Of a stretch of 64,000 bases of DNA, positions 46,756-55,717 are shown one piece after another. The notes below the pieces were generated by a model. The model saw only the letters and a list, made by a program, of their open reading frames with translations. It ran no database searches and was not told where the DNA came from. The stretch is from Chryseobacterium elymi (GTDB taxonomy: Bacteria; Bacteroidota; Bacteroidia; Flavobacteriales; Weeksellaceae): contig NZ_QNUH01000016.1 of the NCBI RefSeq assembly GCF_003385495.1, positions 1-64,000 on the forward strand. The letters run 5' to 3'. Position numbers and translations under genes: made by a program. Each line of letters begins with the position of its first letter. The stretch's first letter is position 1.

Positions 46756-46839
46756 AATTATCAAGAATCTCATAGATGGGATAGCAACCTGCAAAAACAA
46801 GCAAGGTGCTGAAATAGATAAGCCGGTATGTCCGGAAAA
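46756..46839 (+). promoter_or_regulatory. SAM-I/SAM-IV-clan riboswitch, compact variant
   Basis: Core matches in order: TTATCAAGA (46758-46766), AGCAACC (46783-46789), AAGGTGCT (46803-46810) and AGATAAG (46816-46822), as in the SAM-I family. P1 is TTATC/GATAA; P3 is ACCTGC/GCAAGGT with one bulge. P2 is a short hairpin ATCTCAT/ATGGGAT without the kink-turn, and no P4 lies between P3 and P1. A hairpin CCGG-TATGT-CCGG (46823-46835) follows P1; its loop TATG can pair with CATA of the P2 loop. That layout is closer to SAM-IV or the SAM-I/IV variant than to SAM-I. The class is inferred by eye. Confidence 0.7.
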
Positions 46840-46895
46840 AATGTTTATTCTCTATTTTCTCCCATCTTGACATTTTTGTTTTAAAAATAAAATCA

Positions 46896-47021
46896 ATGTT
46901 TAAAGACAAGGGAAACCACAAAACCAATTTAAATTTTCGTTTCTCAGATCATGAAGTATCACTTCGTTATTCTGACCTGTTTTCATGCCATACTCACATG
47001 TGCATGTGTTGTTGTTTCTAG
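46896..47021 (+). CDS. Cys/Met-rich leader peptide (upstream ORF, 41 codons)
   Basis: ATG at 46896, stop TAG at 47019-47021. The 41-aa product starts MFKDKGNHKTN and ends SCHTHMCMCCCF: five cysteines and two methionines in the last eleven residues, three Cys codons in a row. It lies between the SAM-type riboswitch and the TonB-dependent receptor (118 nt from its ATG). Such clusters of one amino acid near the end of a short ORF are typical of attenuation leader peptides, for example the oligo-Cys uORFs of mycobacterial cysteine genes. A second short frame (46951-47031) overlaps it. Translation is not proven. Confidence 0.55.
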   Translation: MFKDKGNHKTNLNFRFSDHEVSLRYSDLFSCHTHMCMCCCF

Positions 47022-47061
47022 ACTTCTTTAAAAAATAATTTAAACATTCCGGCTTTTTACA

Positions 47062-47082
47062 GCGACCTGAAATACAGGTTGC
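47062..47082 (+). promoter_or_regulatory. Hairpin downstream of the Cys/Met-rich upstream ORF
   Basis: Stem GCGACCTG / CAGGTTGC (8 bp, one G-T wobble) with loop AAATA, 40 nt after the uORF stop. No T-tract follows. CAGG of the 3' arm can instead pair with CCTG at 47096-47099, so two exclusive structures are possible. Confidence 0.45.
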
Positions 47083-47139
47083 AGGAAAACTATGGCCTGA
47101 AATCAAACAAACAATCAGTAATAAAAAATAGAAAAACAC

Positions 47140-49884
47140 ATGCATACTTTCAACAAAAAAACAATCATAGCTTCAGCAGTATTTATTTCAGTATTTTACT
47201 TTGGACAGTCAGATTCCACCTCATCCAAAAAGATCGATGATGTAGTGATCCTTGGATCGAGAGGGGCCGGAAGATCCCTTACAGAAACTCCGGTTCCGGT
47301 AGATATTATCAATATCTCAAAGATCTTAAGACAAAGTCCTGTTAATAATATAAGTCAGGCCCTTAATTACGTGGTGCCCTCTTTCTCTTCTACTTCACAT
47401 ACGGTGAACGACGGAACCGATTTTGTAGATCCCGCTCTTCTCAGAGGACTGGGTCCGGATCAGGTTCTGGTATTGCTTAATGGAAAAAGAAGATACCAGT
47501 CTTCGTTGATTAATGTTACATTGACACCGGGAAGAGGCTCGGTAGGAACAGATCTTAATGCAATCCCTGCCTTTGCTCTGGATAAGATTGAAGTACTGAG
47601 AGACGGTGCTTCTGCCCAATACGGTTCTGATGCCATTGCCGGAGTTGTGAATTTAGGACTTAAAAGACGGCTAGGATTATCGGGACAGGTTTTCCTGGGA
47701 GGATATGCTTCACCAGTTGCCAATAATTTTTCTGGAGGAATAGATGGGCAGACCATATCTGCAGACCTCAACTATGGAGCGAGAATAGGTGAAAAGGGAT
47801 TCATTAATGTAACTGGATCCGTGCAATACCGTGATCCATATTCAAGAGCAGGAGAACGTCAGGGACCCATCTTTAATGCTTATAATGCCATTAATTACAG
47901 AGCATTGCAGAACGGAGTGAATATCGATGGATTATATAAAAACATTACCAATACTTCCAACACTCAGCAGATCATTAATACAGTAAAGCAGTATGCATCA
48001 CAGGTTGGCTATTTTTCACAGGATTTTAAAAATCAGATATCAGGAGCCAACACCATTGCAGCATTACAAGGACTGCTAGGAAAAGATTTTACCGATCAGG
48101 AACTCAACTATAGAGGCTTGGAAAGAAAAGATTTCAGCTTAAGAGCTGGGCAATCTAAGCTGCAGTCGGCACAGCTTTTTTTCAATTCTGAAATTCCGGT
48201 CAATGAAGACTGGAAGGTTTATTCTTTTGGAGGCTACAGCTACCGTTTGGGAAATGCCGGAGGATTTTACCGTCTGCCGAATACGGAAAGAAATATCAAT
48301 GCAGTAACCCCCAATGGATATTTACCGCAGATTGAAGCCAATGTGAATGATTACTCCTTAGCCGGAGGAATCAAAGGAAAATGGAATGGCTGGAATGTAG
48401 ATCTGAGTAATTCTTTCGGAAAAAATGCTTTTAATTTCGGGGTAGTTAATACATTTAATGCCTCTCTGGGTGACAATTCTCCAAGAACTTTTAAAGCAGG
48501 AGGGTCAGAATTTTCACAGAATACCCTCAATCTGGATTTCTCAAAAAAATATGACGTACTTCATGGCTTAAATGTGGCTTTCGGAGGAGAGTATCGTTAT
48601 GAAAATTATAAGGTGAATGCAGGAAATGAAAACTCTTATGTTTCCTATGATATATATGGGCGGGTAGTAAACGCTGCTACCCCTGACAATGAGAAGGTAA
48701 CCGACTTTTTTGGAGCTGTAAGACCTGCCGGATCACAGGTTTTCCCTGGATTCAGCCCGGATAACGCCGTTTCCGGAAGCCGAAACAGTGTTGCCGCTTA
48801 TGCAGATGTTGAGATAGAGCCAACGGATTGGTGGTTGCTGGAGGGAGCTGTGCGTTTTGAAAATTATTCAGACTTTGGTTCTACCTTTAATTATAAATTG
48901 GCGACCAATGTAAAACTGGCTAAAAATTTCAACTGGAGAGGAGCTGTTTCTACAGGATTCAGAGCACCTTCTTTAGCGCAGATCTACTACAGTTCCACCT
49001 CTACACTGATTCAGCAGGGTCAGACAACGCAGGTCGGAACTTTTAGAAATAATTCTGAAGCAGCCCAGGCTTTAGGAATTCCGAAGTTGAAGCAGGAAAC
49101 TTCGCAATCGTACAGTACAGGAATTACATGGAAGATTCCGGCTTTAAGTCTGGTATTTACAGCAGATGTCTATCTTATAAAGATTAAAGATAGAGTGGTT
49201 CTTACGGACTTATTCTACCGTCCGGAAGGCAGTTTTGCACCGGGTTCGGATCAAGCTGTGCTTCAAGGGGCTTTCGATCTGGCGAGAGCCAGTGCCGCGA
49301 ATTTTTTTGCTAATGCCGTAGATTCCCAAACAAAAGGATTGGACATCACGATTTCTCAGAATACAAGAATTTCTGAGGGGATATCTTTGGAGAATAATTT
49401 GGGACTTAACTTTAATCAGACCAAGAGAGTTGGTGATATTCATACCTCGCCGAAACTGGTAAGTCAGATTAATAATTATTTTTCTGAGCCAAACAGAGTT
49501 TATTTTGAAGAAGCTGTACCGCGTATCAAAGCAACTCTTGCCAATACACTGAAATTCTCTGCACTTACTGTTGCTCTTAGGAATTCTTACTTTGGAAAAG
49601 TGACCGATGCGGATGTTTTGGATGCTAACTTTGATGGCGTTACCGAAAGCAGAGAACATTTTGTTTTGGATGACCGCTTTGTGACAGACCTGTCCTTAGG
49701 TTATGATTTTAACAAGAATATTTCAGCAACGATAGGAACTAATAATATATTCAATATATTGCCTTCCAAAAGCCCAAATATCAGTTCGTTAACGGCTGAT
49801 AACCAGTTTGTCTATTCAAGACAGGTTTCACAATATGGTATTGGTGGACGCTTCGTTTTCGCGAGAGTAGAATTTAAGTTTTAA
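47140..49884 (+). CDS. TonB-dependent outer-membrane receptor under a SAM-type leader
   Basis: A 914-aa receptor. Signal peptide (MHTFNKKTIIASAVFISVFYFGQ, about 1-23), TonB-box-like KKIDDVVILGSRGAG, plug domain (about 45-165: NNISQALNYVVPSFS, VLVLLNGKRRYQSSLIN, IEVLRDGASAQYGSDAIAGVVNL) and a 22-strand barrel to the end, closing with RVEFKF. No CarboxypepD_reg domain and no SusD partner, so it is a stand-alone transporter. The leader (riboswitch plus Cys/Met-rich uORF) suggests its substrate relates to sulfur or methionine. That is inference from regulation only. Confidence 0.9.
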   Translation: MHTFNKKTIIASAVFISVFYFGQSDSTSSKKIDDVVILGSRGAGRSLTETPVPVDIINISKILRQSPVNNISQALNYVVPSFSSTSHTVNDGTDFVDPALLRGLGPDQVLVLLNGKRRYQSSLINVTLTPGRGSVGTDLNAIPAFALDKIEVLRDGASAQYGSDAIAGVVNLGLKRRLGLSGQVFLGGYASPVANNFSGGIDGQTISADLNYGARIGEKGFINVTGSVQYRDPYSRAGERQGPIFNAYNAINYRALQNGVNIDGLYKNITNTSNTQQIINTVKQYASQVGYFSQDFKNQISGANTIAALQGLLGKDFTDQELNYRGLERKDFSLRAGQSKLQSAQLFFNSEIPVNEDWKVYSFGGYSYRLGNAGGFYRLPNTERNINAVTPNGYLPQIEANVNDYSLAGGIKGKWNGWNVDLSNSFGKNAFNFGVVNTFNASLGDNSPRTFKAGGSEFSQNTLNLDFSKKYDVLHGLNVAFGGEYRYENYKVNAGNENSYVSYDIYGRVVNAATPDNEKVTDFFGAVRPAGSQVFPGFSPDNAVSGSRNSVAAYADVEIEPTDWWLLEGAVRFENYSDFGSTFNYKLATNVKLAKNFNWRGAVSTGFRAPSLAQIYYSSTSTLIQQGQTTQVGTFRNNSEAAQALGIPKLKQETSQSYSTGITWKIPALSLVFTADVYLIKIKDRVVLTDLFYRPEGSFAPGSDQAVLQGAFDLARASAANFFANAVDSQTKGLDITISQNTRISEGISLENNLGLNFNQTKRVGDIHTSPKLVSQINNYFSEPNRVYFEEAVPRIKATLANTLKFSALTVALRNSYFGKVTDADVLDANFDGVTESREHFVLDDRFVTDLSLGYDFNKNISATIGTNNIFNILPSKSPNISSLTADNQFVYSRQVSQYGIGGRFVFARVEFKF

Positions 49885-49905
49885 AATAGATAGAAGGATA
49901 AAACA

Positions 49906-49940
49906 AAGAATCCGCCTCACTGGCTGTGAGACGGATTCTT
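49906..49940. terminator. Bidirectional terminator between the receptor and acnA
   Basis: Fifteen-bp stem AAGAATCCGCCTCAC / GTGAGACGGATTCTT with one mismatch, loop TGGCT. It lies between convergent stops at 49884 and 49963. Confidence 0.9.
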
Positions 49941-49962
49941 CTATGATTAATTAATCTAACAA

Positions 49963-52230
49963 TTAATTTTCTTGTTTTTTAATCAGGTTAAGAGCAGAGC
50001 CAGCTTTAAACCAGTCGATTTGCTGATCGTTATACGTATGGTTAGCCATGATGATATCTTTGGTTCCGTCCGTATGAATGAATTCTAAAGTCAACTGCTT
50101 TCCTGGAGCAAATTGATCAAGATCTAAGAAATTAACCACATCATCTTCCTGGATTTTGTCATAATCAGCCTCATTAGCGAAAGTTATTCCAAGCATTCCT
50201 TGTTTTTTAAGGTTGGTTTCATGGATTCTCGCAAATGATTTTACCAATACTGCTTTTACACCAAGATGTCTTGGTTCCATAGCTGCGTGCTCTCTTGAAG
50301 AACCTTCACCGTAGTTTTGGTCTCCAACAACAATGGTAGGGATTCCTGCAGCTTTGTAAGCTCTCTGTACAGCCGGAACTTCACCATATTCACCCGTCAA
50401 TTCATTTTTGACACGGTTGGTTTCCATGTTATAGGCATTTACAGCCCCAATCAGCATGTTATTGGATATATTGTCCAGATGGCCTCTGTATTTCAGCCAT
50501 GGTCCAGCCATAGAAATATGGTCAGTAGTACATTTTCCGAAAGCTTTGATCAATACTCTGGCTGCTTCAATGTTTTTACCGTCCCAAGCCGGGAATTCTT
50601 CCAGTAACTGAAGTCTGTCCGAAGTAGGGCTTACCTTCACGACAACAGAAGAACCGTCTTCAGATGGTGCCTGGTATCCATTATCATCAACAGCAAATCC
50701 TCTGGCTGGTAATTCAGAACCCTTAGGCTCATCAAGTTTTACCTGCTCACCGTTTTCTGCAGTTAAAGTATCTGTAATCGGGTTAAAGTCTAATCTTCCG
50801 GAGATGGCAACAGCAGCTACCATTTCAGGAGAAGCTACGAAGGCGTGCGTGTTCGGGTTACCGTCAGCTCTTTTGGCAAAGTTTCTGTTGAAAGAGTGAA
50901 TGATAGAGTTTTTCTCTCCTTTATCAGCTCCTTCTCTGTCCCATTGCCCGATACAAGGTCCACAGGCATTAGTAAAGATTCTTGCGTTTTCGAATTTTCT
51001 GAATGAATCTAAAAATCCGTCTCTTTCTGCTGTGAATTTTACCTGCTCAGAACCGGGGTTAATCCCAAGGATCGCCTTAGGCTTAACTCCTTTTGATACT
51101 GCATCTTCCACAATAGAAGCCGCTCTTGATAGGTCTTCATAAGAAGAGTTGGTACAAGAACCGATAAGAGCCCATTCCACTTCTATTGGCCATCCGTTTG
51201 CTTCAGCTTTAGCCCTGAATTCTGCTACAGGGGTAGCCAAATCCGGAGTAAAAGGTCCATTTAAGTGTGGGGTAAGCTCAGAAAGGTCGATTTCAATTAC
51301 CTGATCAAAATACTGTTCAGGGTTGGCATACACTTCAGCATCACCCGTTAAGTGTTCTGCTATTTTATCAGCGGCATCTACCACATCCTGTCTTCCTGTT
51401 GCTGCCAAATATCTTCTCATGGAATCATCGTATCCGAAAGTAGAGGTTGTTGCTCCTACTTCAGCACCCATGTTACAGATGGTTCCTTTACCTGTTGCTG
51501 AAAGAGATTCTGCCCCTTCTCCGAAATATTCTACGATACATCCTGTTCCACCTTTTACGGTAAGGATTCCTGCCACTTTCAGGATAACGTCTTTTGCAGA
51601 CGTCCAGCCACTCATTCTACCGGTTAATTTCACCCCGATAAGTTTTGGCATTTTAAGCTCCCACGCCATTCCGGCCATTACATCTACTGCATCAGCACCT
51701 CCTACACCAATAGCCACCATTCCTAAACCTCCTGCATTTACCGTGTGTGAGTCAGTACCAATCATCATCCCTCCGGGGAACGCGTAATTCTCCAGTACAA
51801 CCTGGTGAATGATACCTGCTCCCGGTTTCCAGAAACCGATTCCGTATTTATCACAAACAGAACTCAGGAAGTTGAAAACCTCAGAGTTTTTGTTAATTCC
51901 TTCCTGTAAATCTGACTCAGCACCTACCCTTGCCTGGATCAGGTGATCGGCATGAGCGGTTGAAGGAACAGCTACTTTAGCTTTTCCTGCCTGCATAAAT
52001 TGTAAAAGCGCCATCTGCGCAGTTGCATCCTGCATAGCTACTCTGTCCGGTGCAAAATCTACATAGGAGTTTCCTCTTTCATGTGCTGATGTAGCATTAC
52101 CTTCCCAAAGATGGGTGTAAAGGATTTTTTCTGAAAGTGTAAGAGGCTTTCCCACGATTTGTCTTGCCGCAGCAATTCTTTCAGGATAGCGCTCATATAC
52201 TTTTTTGATCATATCAATATCAAAAGTCAT
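49963..52230 (-). CDS. acnA: Aconitate hydratase (mitochondrial-type AcnA)
   Basis: Interconverts citrate and isocitrate in the TCA cycle. A 755-aa protein of the mitochondrial-like aconitase branch. 4Fe-4S ligands are in IGSCTNSS (about 373-380) and [10 protein letters not shown] (about 437-446). Other conserved blocks are [14 protein letters not shown] (about 160-173), [12 protein letters not shown] and the swivel segment [23 protein letters not shown] full acnB lies directly upstream on the same strand; a strong terminator separates the two, so acnA should have its own promoter in the 327-nt gap. Confidence 0.95.
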   Translation of the reverse strand: MTFDIDMIKKVYERYPERIAAARQIVGKPLTLSEKILYTHLWEGNATSAHERGNSYVDFAPDRVAMQDATAQMALLQFMQAGKAKVAVPSTAHADHLIQARVGAESDLQEGINKNSEVFNFLSSVCDKYGIGFWKPGAGIIHQVVLENYAFPGGMMIGTDSHTVNAGGLGMVAIGVGGADAVDVMAGMAWELKMPKLIGVKLTGRMSGWTSAKDVILKVAGILTVKGGTGCIVEYFGEGAESLSATGKGTICNMGAEVGATTSTFGYDDSMRRYLAATGRQDVVDAADKIAEHLTGDAEVYANPEQYFDQVIEIDLSELTPHLNGPFTPDLATPVAEFRAKAEANGWPIEVEWALIGSCTNSSYEDLSRAASIVEDAVSKGVKPKAILGINPGSEQVKFTAERDGFLDSFRKFENARIFTNACGPCIGQWDREGADKGEKNSIIHSFNRNFAKRADGNPNTHAFVASPEMVAAVAISGRLDFNPITDTLTAENGEQVKLDEPKGSELPARGFAVDDNGYQAPSEDGSSVVVKVSPTSDRLQLLEEFPAWDGKNIEAARVLIKAFGKCTTDHISMAGPWLKYRGHLDNISNNMLIGAVNAYNMETNRVKNELTGEYGEVPAVQRAYKAAGIPTIVVGDQNYGEGSSREHAAMEPRHLGVKAVLVKSFARIHETNLKKQGMLGITFANEADYDKIQEDDVVNFLDLDQFAPGKQLTLEFIHTDGTKDIIMANHTYNDQQIDWFKAGSALNLIKKQEN

Positions 52231-52464
52231 ATCTTAATTTTAATTTTTCTTTTTAATAAAGCTTTTCCGTCATTATTTATTTAAAAGCGGAAAATATCTT
52301 TCGTTACTCAATTCAACAAATTCTATTCCTTCCATTCATAAAAGGGATAATTATGATAAATAATCAGGATGTTTTATTTCTATCAAGTTAAGAAAAAATG
52401 GAATTTCTTTCTATACTTTTATTTTAAATAATGCTAAGACGGTCTTAAATAGAAAGATTCTAAA
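52231..52464. other. Non-coding gap upstream of acnA
   Basis: No ORF of note, no RNA motif and no exact TAnnTTTG on the minus strand was found here. AT-rich, probably holding the acnA promoter and leader. Confidence 0.4.
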
Positions 52465-52510
52465 CAAAAATTGAAAGATTTTAATTCCCACAGGACTAAA
52501 ATCTTTCAAT
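52465..52510 (-). terminator. Strong terminator of acnB
   Basis: Perfect 14-bp stem ATTGAAAGATTTTA / TAAAATCTTTCAAT with a 13-nt loop. On the minus strand it runs into TTTTGTTTAG. It lies 48 nt after the acnB stop. Confidence 0.85.
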
Positions 52511-52557
52511 TGTATAATTTTTAAAACAGTCCTGCGACTACTTATCGTTAAGCTCTA

Positions 52558-55338
52558 TTAATGACCGACCTGAACCAGCTCTTTAATAGGTGGAGCAAAT
52601 TTAGTCAGGTCAATACCTTCAACAGCAGCTTTATATTCATCAATATTAGGAATTCTTCCAATGATAGCAGAAAGAACAACTACCGGAGTTGAAGCCAATA
52701 AAGATTCTCCTTTTTTACGTTCGGAATCTTCAACTACTCTTCCTTGGAAAAGGCGGGTAGAAGTTGCCAGTACCGTATCTCCTTTAGCCGCTTTTTCCTG
52801 ATTACCCATACAAAGGTTACAGCCTGGACGCTCAAGATACATCATGTTTTTGTATTCAACACGTGCTTCGCCTTTAGGAGCATTATCATCAAATTCAAAA
52901 CCGGAATATTTTTCTAAAAATTCCCAGTCTCCTTCTGCTTTTAATTCATCGATGATGTTATACGTTGGAGCAGCTACAACAAGAGGAGCATTAAATTCAA
53001 CTTTACCTTTTTGTTTTTCGATGTTTTTAAGCATTTGAGAAACAATTTTCAAATCGCCTTTGTGAACCATACAAGATCCAACAAATCCAAGATCCACTTT
53101 TTTCTCGCCTCCGTAATAAGAAAGGTCTCTGATGGTATCATGAGTATATCTTTTAGAAACATCTTCGTTGTTTACATCCGGGTCAGCAATCATCGGTTCA
53201 ACGATGGCATCAAGATCAACAACGACTTCGGCGTAATACTTAGCATTCGCATCTGGTGTCAGAGCTGGTTTCTCACCTGATCTGATTTCAGCGATTCTCT
53301 TGTCAGCTTTATTAATTAATCCTTGAAGAACTTGGTTATGGTTATCCATTCCTTTGTCGATCATGATCTGGATTCTGCCTTTTGCAATTTCTAATGATTC
53401 AATCAAAGTGCTGTCTTCAGAAATATTAATAGAAGCTTTTGCTTTCATTTCAGCAGTCCAATCTGTAAAGGTAAATGCCTGGTCAGCAGGAAGTGTTCCG
53501 ATGTGAACCTCAATAATTCTGCCCTGGAATACATTTTCCCCACCAAACTGTTTAAGCATCTGAGCCTGAGTAGCATGAACAACATCACGGAAATCCATGT
53601 GCTCTTTCATATTTCCTTTGAAAGTTACTTTTACGGATTCAGGGATTGGCATAGATGCTTCACCTGTAGCCAGTGCAAGGGCAACTGTTCCTGAGTCTGC
53701 TCCAAAAGCAACCCCTTTAGACATTCTTGTGTGGGAGTCACCACCAATGATGATCGCCCACTCGTCTATCGTTATATCATTAAGAACCTTATGAATAACG
53801 TCTGTCATAGCGTGGTATTCACCTTTCGGGTCACGGGCTGTGATCAAACCGAATTCGTTCATGAATTTCATTAGTTTCGGAATGTTGGCCTGCGCTTTTT
53901 TATCCCAAACAGAAGCAGTGTGACATCCGGATTGGTAAGCACCGTCAACAATTGGAGAAATCACGGTAGCAGCCATTGATTCAAGTTCCTGGGCGGTCAT
54001 CAAACCTGTTGTATCCTGAGAGCCAACAATGTTAACCTCTACACGAACGTCTGAGCCAGCATGTAAAATTTTCCCCGGAGTTGTTCCAACTGCATTTCTG
54101 TTGAAGATTTTCTCAACTGCGGTTAAACCTTGTCCTTCGTGGGAAATTTCTTTTGACGGAGCAAAAACAAGAGGAGTTTCTATTCCTAAAAGTTTTGCAG
54201 CAAATGTCTGCAGCTTTTTACCGAATACAATTGCATATGATCCGCCAGCCTTGATGAATTCCATCTTCTGAGGAGTGAATGCCTTGGAAATGTCAATCAG
54301 TTCCTGATCGCCGTTGTATAATTTTTTTGTTTTTGTATTGATGGTAAGAACGGTTCCTGTGGCAACGGAGTACGCTTCTTCAAGAATTGGTTCTCCAGCT
54401 TCGTTACGGATTGGCTCTCCATTCTCATCCAGTTTTTTAACCCAGTTTTTAAGGTCAAGACCAATACCTCCTGTAACGTCAACAGTGGTAAGGAAAATTG
54501 GGGAAATCCCATTTGTTCCTCCAACAATAGGAGCAATATTTACGAATGGGATGTATGGGCTTGCCTGTTTACCTGTCCATAAAGCTACGTTGTTCACTCC
54601 GGACATTCTGGATGAACCTACACCCATTGTTCCTTTTTCAGCGATCAGCATAACGCTCTTGTCAGGATGTTGTGCCTGCAATGCTTTAATTTCTTCCTGC
54701 GCCTGAGGAGTGATCATACATTTACCATGAAGTTCACGGTCTGATCTTGAGTGCGCCTGATTCCCCGGAGAAAGTAAATCTGTTGAGATATCACCTTCAC
54801 CAGCGATAAAAGTTACTACTTTTATTTCTTCGGCAACTTCCGGAAGTTTAGTGAAAAACTCTGCTTTTGCATAGCTTTCAATAATTTCTTTGGCGATTTC
54901 GTTACCGCTATTGAATGCTTCCTTCAGACGGTTGGTATCTGCCTCATAAAGGAAAACCTGTGTCTTAAGAACGTCTGCTGCTTCCTTGGCAATAGAGATA
55001 TTATTACCCAGAGCCAGATCAAGCAGTACCTCAATAGAAGGTCCTCCCTTCATGTGAGATAATAATTCAAAAGCAAAGGCGGGAGATATTTCTTCTACTA
55101 TGGATTCACCCAAAATGATCTCTTTTAAAAACTTAGCTTTTACGCCTGCGGCACTTGTTGTTCCAGGTAAGGTGTTGTAAATGAAAAATTTAAGAGAATC
55201 CGATCGATATTCGTTACCTGGGTCTTTAATTTGTGCAATGATTTCGCTTAATAATCCGGCACCGTCAATTGGCTTTGGATGTAGCCCCTGGTTTTTTCTT
55301 TCTTCAATCTCTTGGATGTAATCCTGATACATATTCAT
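52558..55338 (-). CDS. acnB: Bifunctional aconitate hydratase 2 / 2-methylisocitrate dehydratase (AcnB)
   Basis: TCA-cycle aconitase of the AcnB type, 926 aa. N-terminal HEAT-like helical domain (about 1-160: MYQDYIQEIEERKNQGL, ELLSHMKGGPSIEVLLDLAL), swivel domain, then the Fe-S domains. Ligands are in YQSGCHTASVWDKK and in RPGCNLCMGNQ near the C-terminus. IIGGDSHTRMSKGVAFGADSG is also conserved. It is longer than the E. coli enzyme (865 aa), mostly through insertions. Having acnA and acnB next to each other is notable; either oxygen- or iron-dependent division of labour could explain it. Confidence 0.95.
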   Translation of the reverse strand: MNMYQDYIQEIEERKNQGLHPKPIDGAGLLSEIIAQIKDPGNEYRSDSLKFFIYNTLPGTTSAAGVKAKFLKEIILGESIVEEISPAFAFELLSHMKGGPSIEVLLDLALGNNISIAKEAADVLKTQVFLYEADTNRLKEAFNSGNEIAKEIIESYAKAEFFTKLPEVAEEIKVVTFIAGEGDISTDLLSPGNQAHSRSDRELHGKCMITPQAQEEIKALQAQHPDKSVMLIAEKGTMGVGSSRMSGVNNVALWTGKQASPYIPFVNIAPIVGGTNGISPIFLTTVDVTGGIGLDLKNWVKKLDENGEPIRNEAGEPILEEAYSVATGTVLTINTKTKKLYNGDQELIDISKAFTPQKMEFIKAGGSYAIVFGKKLQTFAAKLLGIETPLVFAPSKEISHEGQGLTAVEKIFNRNAVGTTPGKILHAGSDVRVEVNIVGSQDTTGLMTAQELESMAATVISPIVDGAYQSGCHTASVWDKKAQANIPKLMKFMNEFGLITARDPKGEYHAMTDVIHKVLNDITIDEWAIIIGGDSHTRMSKGVAFGADSGTVALALATGEASMPIPESVKVTFKGNMKEHMDFRDVVHATQAQMLKQFGGENVFQGRIIEVHIGTLPADQAFTFTDWTAEMKAKASINISEDSTLIESLEIAKGRIQIMIDKGMDNHNQVLQGLINKADKRIAEIRSGEKPALTPDANAKYYAEVVVDLDAIVEPMIADPDVNNEDVSKRYTHDTIRDLSYYGGEKKVDLGFVGSCMVHKGDLKIVSQMLKNIEKQKGKVEFNAPLVVAAPTYNIIDELKAEGDWEFLEKYSGFEFDDNAPKGEARVEYKNMMYLERPGCNLCMGNQEKAAKGDTVLATSTRLFQGRVVEDSERKKGESLLASTPVVVLSAIIGRIPNIDEYKAAVEGIDLTKFAPPIKELVQVGH

Positions 55339-55708
55339 AATAATAGAAGTCTTTTAAATTTTAAACGTAGATGAAAGCAGCTGTCAGTACTGTTCTTCAT
55401 TTGTTAACAGGTAGTCATAAAACAACATCACCTACTTCTTTAAAAATGTAAAATAATTTACGTTAGAGAGTGTACAATAATTACCTGCGATTTGTTCTGT
55501 TGAAAACTCTCTTTGGGTAAGATTTATTCACTTTTTTAATAGCATTACTATCAAAAATTATATTTCCAAAACGTTTTAAATTATCAAACACTTAAAAAAT
55601 GCTTCCAAATTTACGAATTTTTTAGTATTTTATCGAAATGAAATTATTTAGATTCTTTATAAATATGAATTTGATAATTTCTATTTTTGGCCGTAATTTT
55701 GCAGACAA
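55339..55708. other. Intergenic region between acnB and the WG-repeat gene
   Basis: 370 nt without a gene. It contains a minus-strand TAAATTTG box (55606-55613), a possible distant acnB promoter with a leader near 265 nt, and the plus-strand promoter of the WG-repeat gene at its right end. The middle is AT-rich with no clear RNA motif. Confidence 0.45.
55670..55701 (+). promoter_or_regulatory. Promoter of the WG-repeat protein gene
   Basis: TTTG (55670-55673), 20-nt spacer, TAATTTTG (55694-55701): a full Bacteroidota consensus. A second TATTTTTG lies at 55682-55689. Start site about 55705, which favours the ATG at 55718 over those at 55709 and 55712. Confidence 0.7.
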
Positions 55709-55717
55709 ATGATGAAC

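Noticed and set aside
46739..47145. Two minus-strand ORFs (62 and 81 aa) in the gap before the receptor at 47140
   Set aside because: They are antisense to the riboswitch-like element and to the Cys/Met-rich uORF, have no recognisable domain and no promoter of their own; the plus-strand leader explains the region better.
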